In this document: positions 57,308 through 64,000 of the stretch, in pieces
Layout of the letters: each line of letters opens with the position of its first letter
How positions within the stretch are numbered: the stretch's first letter is position 1
Assembly (NCBI RefSeq): GCF_001648775.1
Contig: NZ_LVEJ01000003.1
Span: 434,001 to 498,000, forward strand
Direction: 5' to 3'
DNA: 64,000 bases
From: Pseudomonas fluorescens
GTDB taxonomy: Bacteria > Pseudomonadota > Gammaproteobacteria > Pseudomonadales > Pseudomonadaceae
Position numbers and translations under genes: made by a program
Notes under the pieces: generated by a model
What the model saw: only the letters and a program-made list of their open reading frames with translations
The model's database searches: none
What the model was told of the DNA's origin: nothing

Positions 57308-58056
57308 TGAGCGACCGGCATTTCGATCAGTTGGCGACGCGTTTCGCCGAGAAAATCTACGGCGGCGCCAAAGGTGCGATTCGCCTTGCAGTGTTGCAGG
57401 CCGACCTCGCCGAAGCGTTGCCCGATCGTCCGTTGCGTGTGTTGGACATCGGTGGTGGCTTGGGCCACATGTCGCTGTGGCTGGCCGAGCGCGGCCACGA
57501 CGTGACCTTCACCGAGCCGGCCGCACCGATGCTCGAAGGCGCGCGCCAGCGTTTCGCCGAAGCCGGGCAAACCGCGACGTTCATTCAGGCACCCTGGCAG
57601 GAACTGCTCGGGCAACTCACCGAACCGTACGATCTGGTGATCTGCCACGCCGTGCTTGAATGGCTCGCCGAACCCCACGCGATCCTGCCGGTGCTGCATC
57701 AACTGACCAAACCGGGTGGCTGGCTGTCGCTGGCGTTCTATAACCGTGATGCGCTGATTTATCGCAACCTGCTCAAAGGCCATTTCAAGAAAATGCGCAA
57801 GAACGTCATGGCCGGCGAAAAGCAGAGCCTGACCCCGCAACAGCCGCTGGACCCGCGGGAATTGGCAACGCAACTCGACGGCTTGTGGCAGGTCGAAACT
57901 CAGAGCGGGATCCGGGTTTTCCACGATTACATGCCGGTGGAATTCCAGGCCCGTGCCGAACTCGTCGATTTGCTCGAGATGGAGCTCGCTCACCGTCGTC
58001 ACCCAAGCTTCGCCGGGCTTGGGCGTTACTTGCACTGGATCTGCCGGCCGATCTGA
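57307..58056 (+). CDS. cmoM: tRNA 5-carboxymethoxyuridine methyltransferase CmoM
   Basis: A 249-residue SAM methyltransferase. The N-terminus DRHFDQLATRFAEKIYGGAKG matches E. coli CmoM (SmtA), as do VLDIGGGLG (residues 45-53), FHAVLEWLAEP-like CHAVLEWLAEPHAILPVLHQ, LSLAFYNRDALIYRNLLKG, and GIRVFHDYMP. It methylates cmo5U at tRNA wobble position 34 to mcmo5U. It is coupled to the MazG-like gene. Confidence 0.88.
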   Translation: MSDRHFDQLATRFAEKIYGGAKGAIRLAVLQADLAEALPDRPLRVLDIGGGLGHMSLWLAERGHDVTFTEPAAPMLEGARQRFAEAGQTATFIQAPWQELLGQLTEPYDLVICHAVLEWLAEPHAILPVLHQLTKPGGWLSLAFYNRDALIYRNLLKGHFKKMRKNVMAGEKQSLTPQQPLDPRELATQLDGLWQVETQSGIRVFHDYMPVEFQARAELVDLLEMELAHRRHPSFAGLGRYLHWICRPI

Positions 58057-58068
58057 TCGGAGCGCGAC

Positions 58069-58683
58069 ATGAAAGCTCAATCCGGATTATTGCTGATCTG
58101 TCTGGGATTGGCTGCCTGCCAGGGCAGCAACCCGTACGTGGCGCAATCGCGGCCCTTGCCGCCGGCGCCGGCGCAAGCGGCCAACACTTTTGATCGCAGC
58201 GCCTATCCTGCGCCACCGCGTGATTACGGGCGCTACCGCAGTTGGGCCTGGCTCAACGGGCAACTGCCGCCGGGCACGGCGTGGGCGGATTCGGCGCAAG
58301 TGGCCGAGGCGGTGAGCAATGCCCTCGATCAGCGTGGCTTGCGCCCGTTGCATGACAATCGCCCGGCCGACCTGTTGGTCAGCGCCAATCTGCGCCTGGA
58401 AACCCGCTTGCGTCAGGTTCAGGACGACTACGGTTATTACGGCGGCGGCTACGGTGGCTATGATCGATATGGTCGCGGTTACGGCATGTACAACACGGTG
58501 CCGATCGTGCGTACGTATTCGGAGCAAGTCGTGGTGGTGCAGGTCAATCTGTTCGACGCCGGCAACGGTCAACCGGTCTGGAGTGCCAGTGCCGAAACTG
58601 CGAACAAGGGCAGCGAAATCGATCGCACCGACTCGATCCGCGAGGCTGTCGAAAAGGCCATGTCGGCGTATCCTCCCAGTTAG
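58069..58683 (+). CDS. DUF4136 lipoprotein 1
   Basis: A 204-residue lipoprotein (lipobox LAAC). A low-complexity Gly/Tyr stretch ([19 protein letters not shown], about residues 124-142) sits inside a DUF4136 domain that ends [11 protein letters not shown]. Function unknown. It is a paralog of the next gene; both share [10 protein letters not shown] / AYRSWSWKDP and the ending AILANYPP-type. It follows cmoM. Confidence 0.82.
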   Translation: MKAQSGLLLICLGLAACQGSNPYVAQSRPLPPAPAQAANTFDRSAYPAPPRDYGRYRSWAWLNGQLPPGTAWADSAQVAEAVSNALDQRGLRPLHDNRPADLLVSANLRLETRLRQVQDDYGYYGGGYGGYDRYGRGYGMYNTVPIVRTYSEQVVVVQVNLFDAGNGQPVWSASAETANKGSEIDRTDSIREAVEKAMSAYPPS

Positions 58684-58737
58684 CTTCGTGCAAATGAGAA
58701 GCTCTAGCAGGTTCATGTCTTCAACCGGAGAAAAACC

Positions 58738-59295
58738 ATGTTCCGCCGTCTCGTATTACTGACCATGGCCGTGCTGCTCAGCGCTTGCGCCGCCAATCAG
58801 GTCAATCATGACTTCGACGCCAGCCGCGACTTTGCCGCCTATCGCAGTTGGAGCTGGAAAGACCCCGCCTTGCAATACCGTCCCGATGATCCACGGATCA
58901 AAAGTGACCTGACCGAGCAACGCATCCGCCAGGCCGTGACCGATCAACTCGATCAGCGCGGCTTGCGTCCAGCCGCAGCGGGCGCCAAGGGCGACTTGAG
59001 TGTGCAGACCTACCTGATCGTCGAGGATCGGCAGCAGCAAGTGACGACCAATTACGGCGGCGGTTGGGGTGGCCCGTGGAACGGCTACTGGGGCGCGCCG
59101 ATGTACAACGAAACGCGCAACATCACCTACAAGGTCGCGACCATCCAGATTGACCTGCTCGACGGCAAGGACGGCAAACTGGTGTGGCGCGGCAGCGATG
59201 AACAGATGCTTGCCAGCAAGCCCAATCCTGAGGATCGCAGCAACGCCATCCGCGAGACGGTCGGGCGGATTCTGGCCAACTACCCACCGCGTTAA
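58738..59295 (+). CDS. DUF4136 lipoprotein 2
   Basis: A 185-residue lipoprotein (lipobox LSAC) with a DUF4136 domain (ASRDFAAYRSWSWKDPALQY, TYKVATIQIDLLDGKDGKLV, IRETVGRILANYPP). It also has a Gly/Trp/Asn-rich loop (NYGGGWGGPWNGYWGAP), the counterpart of the Gly/Tyr run in the previous gene. Function unknown. The pair likely arose by duplication. Confidence 0.82.
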   Translation: MFRRLVLLTMAVLLSACAANQVNHDFDASRDFAAYRSWSWKDPALQYRPDDPRIKSDLTEQRIRQAVTDQLDQRGLRPAAAGAKGDLSVQTYLIVEDRQQQVTTNYGGGWGGPWNGYWGAPMYNETRNITYKVATIQIDLLDGKDGKLVWRGSDEQMLASKPNPEDRSNAIRETVGRILANYPPR

Positions 59296-59328
59296 AAAAA
59301 ATGGGAGCTGTTGAGCTCCCATTTTTTT
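59294..59328. terminator. Bidirectional terminator after the DUF4136 pair
   Basis: Stem ATGGGAGCT / AGCTCCCAT with a GTTG loop, preceded by an A run and followed by a T run, so it can act on both strands. Confidence 0.9.
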
Positions 59329-59348
59329 GTTCCACCCTGAATTCTATT

Positions 59349-59434
59349 GTGGGAGCGAGCCTGCTCGCGAAAGCAGGGTGTCATTCAACTGTTATTTGTC
59401 GGACACGACGCCTTCGCGAGCAGGCTCGCTCCCA
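59349..59434. repeat. REP doublet (inverted pair)
   Basis: One consensus copy and one slightly shortened copy (GAGCAGGCTCGCTCCCAAAG) face each other upstream of the TadG-like gene. Confidence 0.85.
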
Positions 59435-59525
59435 AAGGGATGTTTGTCTGTTCGAAATGGCGCGTTGCCATTAGGCGCGTCTACACTCAATTGCACCAAT
59501 GGAGGTAACGGCAAAGGAGTGCGCC

Positions 59526-61523
59526 ATGTCGCCTCGTTCGCAATTCAATGGCCCGGCCCGGCAACGCGGGGCGATCGGGTTGATGGCGGCTGCCACCCTC
59601 AGTCTGGCGCTGGTGCTGATGTTGCTGGTGGTCGACACCGGTCGGCTGTACCTGGAACAACGCAAGTTGCAGCGGGTGGTGGATAACGCCGCCCTCGAGG
59701 CCGTCAGCCGTGGCGGTACCTGCCTGCCGGGCCTGACCGCCGCCAGTTACGCCGGGCAAAGCGCCGTGCGCAATGGCTACACGATCGATACCAACAATAC
59801 CCTGTCGACCACCTGCGGCACCTTGGTCACGGCAGCCACCGGCCTGCGCACGTTCAGCGTCGATGCGACTCAGGCAGCGGCGGTCAAAGTCGCTGCCAGC
59901 CGCACGGTGACCACCAGTTTTGCCGGTGGCGTGCAGGCCTTGTTCAGCGCTACGCCGGTCAGTCTCAATACCACGCTGAATGCCTCGGCAGTGGCCGCCA
60001 AACCGCAGCCAACCATTGCCCAACTGAATATTCGCAGCACCCTGGCCAGCATCGATACCGCGCAATCGAACATCCTCAATCCGCTGTTTTCCGGGCTGCT
60101 CGGCGGCAACGTCAACCTCACGGCGCTGGGCTGGAATGGCCTGCTCAACACCGATATCAACCTGCTCAAATACCTCGATCAACTGGCGATCAATCTGAAT
60201 GTCGCGGCGGGCAATTACACCCAGTTGCTCAACACCCAGGCCACCGTGACGCAACTGATTCAGGCCGCCGCGACGGTGGTGCAACTCAACGGCGCGACCG
60301 CGCAAGTGATCACGGCGCTGGGGCAACTGCAGATCGCTGCGATCAACGCGGCGCCGGTCAAATTGGGCGACATTCTGCAATTGCAGACCGGCACCACGGC
60401 AGCCGGGCTGGACGCCAATCTGCAACTGCTGCAATTGATTCAGGGCGTGGTGCAACTGGCCAACAGCAAAAGCGCGGTGGCGGCGACGTTGCCGGTGAAT
60501 GTGCTGGGGCTGGCCAATGTCACGGTGCGGGTGAAAGTGATCGAGCCGCCGCAGTTTTCTGCGATTGGAGATCCTGCGCGGGCCAAGGCGAATCCGTTGG
60601 GGCCGGATCGGATTTATGTTCGAACTGCGCAGGTTCGCACGATGATTTCCTTGAATCTGCCGGTCCTCGGCGGTGTCACTGGACTGACCAATGCCGTGCT
60701 CGGACTGGTCGGTGGATTGACCCCGACGCTCAATGCGCTGCTGAGTCTGGATCTGGTCAGTACGCTCAATTCAGTCCTGTGCCTGTTGGGCGCCGGTTGC
60801 GAGCAACTTGACCCACAACTGCTGCCGTCACCGCAAATCGACATCAGCCTGGACGCCGGCGGGGCGAAAAGTTATGTCACCGATTACAGCTGTCCGACGG
60901 GCACCACCGGCACCAAGAGCCTGACCGCGCGCACCGTCACGTCGCTTGCCGACCTCAAGCTTGGCAAGATCGACCCGACCAACGCTTTTTCTTCTGCGGC
61001 CGAACCTACGGTGGCGCCTTTGGCGTTGATCGATCTGGGCATCGTCACCTGCCACAAGGTCCTCTTGCTTGGCACCTGTGATCCCGCCACCCATGTGCCT
61101 TACGGCGCGGGCGGCATCGGCATCATGCTCGACACCAGCGTTGCGCAAAACACGCAAGACCTGGTGTTCTCCAGCGGCACGCCGTTCGCTACCCCGGCCA
61201 ACCTCAAATTGCCGCCGAGCGTGCTGCCGGCAGTGCCAACCAACAACATCGTCGGCAGCTTGTCGAGCACCCTGGCGGGCATCAATCTGATCGTCTACAA
61301 ACCGTTGGGCAGCAATCCTTTGGGTGCCATCGTCACTGGCGTCGCTTCGTTGATCAGCGATGTCACCAACCGTTTGTTGCCGGTGGTCACCAGCGCACTC
61401 AGCCCCTTGCTCGACCCACTGCTCAACAACCTGCTCAAAGGTCTTGGCATCAACCTGATGGACGTCGACGTCGGTGCCAACATGACCTGCGGGCAAACCG
61501 GCAAAGCCTATCTGGTGATCTAG
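59526..61523 (+). CDS. tadG: TadG-like Flp/Tad pilus-associated membrane protein
   Basis: A 665-residue protein from an ATG at 59526 (AAAGGAG upstream). An N-terminal TadE/TadG-type membrane anchor (RGAIGLMAAATLSLALVLML) is followed by VDTGRLYLEQRKLQRVVDNAALEA, typical of TadG. The rest is a long Ala/Leu/Asn/Thr-rich, repetitive, probably periplasmic region with few charges. TadG is a minor component of Tad pilus assembly. Its stop codon overlaps that of the adjacent kinase in CTAG. No other tad genes are in the window; they may lie beyond it. Confidence 0.7.
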   Translation: MSPRSQFNGPARQRGAIGLMAAATLSLALVLMLLVVDTGRLYLEQRKLQRVVDNAALEAVSRGGTCLPGLTAASYAGQSAVRNGYTIDTNNTLSTTCGTLVTAATGLRTFSVDATQAAAVKVAASRTVTTSFAGGVQALFSATPVSLNTTLNASAVAAKPQPTIAQLNIRSTLASIDTAQSNILNPLFSGLLGGNVNLTALGWNGLLNTDINLLKYLDQLAINLNVAAGNYTQLLNTQATVTQLIQAAATVVQLNGATAQVITALGQLQIAAINAAPVKLGDILQLQTGTTAAGLDANLQLLQLIQGVVQLANSKSAVAATLPVNVLGLANVTVRVKVIEPPQFSAIGDPARAKANPLGPDRIYVRTAQVRTMISLNLPVLGGVTGLTNAVLGLVGGLTPTLNALLSLDLVSTLNSVLCLLGAGCEQLDPQLLPSPQIDISLDAGGAKSYVTDYSCPTGTTGTKSLTARTVTSLADLKLGKIDPTNAFSSAAEPTVAPLALIDLGIVTCHKVLLLGTCDPATHVPYGAGGIGIMLDTSVAQNTQDLVFSSGTPFATPANLKLPPSVLPAVPTNNIVGSLSSTLAGINLIVYKPLGSNPLGAIVTGVASLISDVTNRLLPVVTSALSPLLDPLLNNLLKGLGINLMDVDVGANMTCGQTGKAYLVI

Positions 61524-64000
61524 GTGTTCGGCGCAATCGGCAATTCGATGCAGAACCGTGCGCCCTCCGCCGAGTTGCGCACGCTTAACTGGCCGCCCAT
61601 GTTATCGATGATGCCGTAGCTCACCGACAGCCCCAGCCCGGTGCCGACGCCGATCGGTTTGGTGGTGAAGAACGGTTCGAAAATCCGCTCGAGCAAGCGC
61701 GGATCAATGCCGCCACCGTTGTCCTCGACCCACAGACGCACCTTCTGTTCATCGCGCTCGGCGTAAATCGAGATCCACGGTTTGAACGTCGAATCCTTCT
61801 CGCGTTTGCCGAGCAACGCATCGCGGGCGTTGACCATCAAATTGATCAGCACCTGCTCAAGCTGATCGACATAGCCGCGCACCTGAACCTCGAAAGCGGT
61901 CTCGCTGATGCGCAGGTCCACGCCTTTGCCGCGCATGCCTTCGGCCAGCAGCGACAGCGTGCCTTCGATGGCTGAAGCCGGGTTGAACAGTTGCTGTTCG
62001 ATTTCCGAGCGGCGACCGAACACGCGCATGTGGTCCACCACTTTCGCGGCGCGATGAACCTGAGCGTCGATGCGGTTGAGTTTGTCGGTCAGGTAATCGA
62101 TCTGCACATCACCGTTTCCCAGGCGCTTGAGCACGTTGACGATGGCCATGCGCATCACGTTCAGTGGCTGGTTGATCTCGTGCGCCAGGCCTGTGGCCAT
62201 TTCGCCGAGGGTGGCCATTTTCGCGCTCTGCGTGAGTTGTTGTTGCGAGCGCCGCACCTCGGTGTTGTCGCGACCCACCGCTTGCACTTCGATCAGTTGC
62301 CCGTGCTCATCGAACACGCCGCGATCCGACCAGACCCACCATGCGTGTTCGCGGCCGGGCAATTGCAGGCTGATTTCCGCGGTGCTCACCGGCAACTCCG
62401 GGGACAGTAACGCCAGTCGCTCGACGAAAGCAGCGCGCTGTTCATCGGACATCCAACTGCCCAGATTGACCCCGGGTAATTGCTCCGGTGTGCATTCGAG
62501 ATAGGTCGCCAGCGGCCGGTTGCCGAAGGTCAGGGTCAGGTCCGGGCGATAACGGCAGATCATCGCCGGCGAGTCTTCCACCAGAATCCGATAGCGTTCT
62601 TCGCTCTGTTTCACCTGCTCGGCGGCCAGGGTTGCGTCGGTGACGTCCAGCCATAAACCGACTGCCTCTACCGGCAGACCGAGGTCATTGCGCAACAACC
62701 TGGCTTCGTCGAGCAGCCAGTGATAAGTGCCGTGCTGGTCGCGAATTCGATAGCGGGCGCGCACTGAGCCCTCACGTAACAACTGGCGGGTGCGCTCGAA
62801 ATACAGGTCGCGATCCTCGGGATGTAGCTTCTCCAGCAGCGCGCCATCGGCGCAGTCGGCCAGGCTCCAGCCCAACAGCGGTTGCAGGCTGGCACTGAAA
62901 AACCCCGGCACCAACGCGCCTTCCTGGTAGTGCTGGACGTAGATGACCGCCGGCGAACTGGCGATCAGGTTATCGAGACGGGCATGGGCGGCGGCGGCCT
63001 GTTGTTGTTGATTCTGGAAGTCGCTGATGTCGAGCATGAAACCGACCAGCCGCCGCTGCTCACCGGAACCGGTGACTTGCCCTTGCACGCGATACCAGCA
63101 CGCGGCCTGCCCGCTGTCGGCACTTTGCCGGCGAACGTTGAGGGACAACGCCTCACCGTGTTGTTGCAAGGCTTGCAAACGGCTGCGCAACTCATCGCGG
63201 TCGGCGGGGTGGATCTGGCGCAACCAGTCTTCGAGCAACAATCGCGATGACGCCAGTTGCAGTGTGTGGGCGAGCGCGGGCGCCAGTTGAATCTGCTCAT
63301 CAGCGGCGGATATTTCCCACCAGCCAGTCCCGAGCAAGGTTTGCAGCGATTCGATGCGCTCCAGTTGCAGGTGATGCTGTTGCTCGCGCAGGCGCGCCAA
63401 CAGCGGCCCGGCCAGCGCGCCGGTCAAGGTCATCCAGTCGCGGTCCTGCAAATAGGGTGCAGCGCTTTCCACCGGGTAAAAGCCGCAGAGCAACCACGCC
63501 GTCACACCACGCTCATCGCTGTACGGCACGGCAAAACCGTCGGTGTTGCCGAACAGCATCTGCACCCGCGAATGTTCGTCGAGGCCGTGATGCACCGCGA
63601 CCCGTTGCGGGGCGCTGCCACGCAAACTGTCTAGCGGCGTGCCCAGACGCTGACCGTCATGCCATAAATTCGGCGCGTCATACGCCCGGTACTGGCGATG
63701 AATCTGCCAGCCCTGTTGGTCTTCATCAAGCAAGGCCAGTGCCAGGCAGGGGATGTGCCAGCGTTGCGCAATGACCTGCAATTGTTCGCTGACAGTCACC
63801 GGCAAGCGCGTCACGCTACAGGCGCGCAGTTGCTCGCTGATCTGCCCGGCAATCAATTGGCAAGCCTCGCGCTGGCGCGACTGTTGGCGTTCGAAGAGCA
63901 GGTCGGCAATGTCGATCAGTTGCAGCAGCCAGCCGTCCGCCAACGGTTGCACCCAGCCGCGCAGGTGCAGGGTCTGTTCGCCGAGGCCGGGGAAGTCGAG
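61520..64000 (-). CDS. Multi-PAS sensor histidine kinase (partial, N-terminus beyond window)
   Basis: At least 826 residues, open to the right edge. Order seen from the edge inward: a GAF-like domain, three PAS-like domains (with IHPADRDELRS, LHPEDRDLYFERT, MSDEQRAAFVERL), then HisKA (SAKMATLGEMATGLAHEINQ, phospho-His in LAHEINQ) and HATPase (VLINLMVNARDAL, VEDNGGGID, GTGLGLSVSYGI). It is a soluble-looking kinase. Close to tadG, as PprA is in P. aeruginosa; equivalence to PprA is a guess. The response regulator is not in the window. Confidence 0.85.
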   Translation of the reverse strand, partial: LDFPGLGEQTLHLRGWVQPLADGWLLQLIDIADLLFERQQSRQREACQLIAGQISEQLRACSVTRLPVTVSEQLQVIAQRWHIPCLALALLDEDQQGWQIHRQYRAYDAPNLWHDGQRLGTPLDSLRGSAPQRVAVHHGLDEHSRVQMLFGNTDGFAVPYSDERGVTAWLLCGFYPVESAAPYLQDRDWMTLTGALAGPLLARLREQQHHLQLERIESLQTLLGTGWWEISAADEQIQLAPALAHTLQLASSRLLLEDWLRQIHPADRDELRSRLQALQQHGEALSLNVRRQSADSGQAACWYRVQGQVTGSGEQRRLVGFMLDISDFQNQQQQAAAAHARLDNLIASSPAVIYVQHYQEGALVPGFFSASLQPLLGWSLADCADGALLEKLHPEDRDLYFERTRQLLREGSVRARYRIRDQHGTYHWLLDEARLLRNDLGLPVEAVGLWLDVTDATLAAEQVKQSEERYRILVEDSPAMICRYRPDLTLTFGNRPLATYLECTPEQLPGVNLGSWMSDEQRAAFVERLALLSPELPVSTAEISLQLPGREHAWWVWSDRGVFDEHGQLIEVQAVGRDNTEVRRSQQQLTQSAKMATLGEMATGLAHEINQPLNVMRMAIVNVLKRLGNGDVQIDYLTDKLNRIDAQVHRAAKVVDHMRVFGRRSEIEQQLFNPASAIEGTLSLLAEGMRGKGVDLRISETAFEVQVRGYVDQLEQVLINLMVNARDALLGKREKDSTFKPWISIYAERDEQKVRLWVEDNGGGIDPRLLERIFEPFFTTKPIGVGTGLGLSVSYGIIDNMGGQLSVRNSAEGARFCIELPIAPNT

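Noticed and set aside
1..64000. tRNA, rRNA, CRISPR, prophage or IS element
   Set aside because: No tRNA-like cloverleaf, no repeat-spacer array, and no transposase or integrase frame was recognised.

Overview
The window is a chromosomal segment of a fluorescent-group Pseudomonas. The reasons are: a purD-purH-fis-dusB-prmA-accCB-aroQ block in the order of the P. aeruginosa PA4839-PA4856 region, with RetS, CtpL, GcbA and SpeA in their expected places; high-GC coding with Pseudomonas-type REP hairpins in many intergenic gaps; and Urt, OprC and Cob genes that all look pseudomonad. No tRNA, rRNA, CRISPR array, insertion sequence or integrase was seen.

Layout. 1-6411 (minus strand): the start of ureD and the urea ABC transporter urtABCDE, with a candidate sigma-54 promoter before urtA. 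6604-11729 (minus): a copper cluster with two DUF2946 Met/His/Cys-rich proteins, a PCu(A)C chaperone, an OprC-type TonB receptor and a PepSY membrane protein. 12430-19937: cobalamin corrin-ring genes in two divergent operons, cobL-cbiD-cobK (minus) and cobG-cobH-cobI-cobJ (plus), the last closed by a very strong terminator.

20238-30555 is the accessory part. It has a 2393-residue protein built like large clostridial toxins and lymphostatin: a GT44-type glycosyltransferase, a papain-like C58-type protease and a TcdA/TcdB-type pore/delivery region. After marC come three adjacent genes of unknown function that appear to be paralogs of each other, with an internal terminator.

30577-51549 is the conserved core: retS, purD, purH, fis and dusB, a DUF3426 zinc-ribbon protein, prmA, accC/accB, aroQ, ctpL, gcbA, a DUF2333 protein, a Nudix hydrolase, a SUI1/YciH factor and speA. 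RetS and GcbA both act on the sessile/motile decision in pseudomonads.

51783-64000: an orphan short VgrG and DUF4123 adaptor pair (type VI secretion) followed by a lipoprotein esterase, a MATE exporter, a small membrane protein, a MazG-like protein, cmoM, two DUF4136 lipoproteins, a TadG-like pilus protein and a PAS sensor kinase cut by the window edge.

The most unusual content is the glycosyltransferase/protease toxin at 20238-27419 and the three-gene family at 28344-30555. Functions given are from motif recognition and gene order read by eye; no database search was possible.
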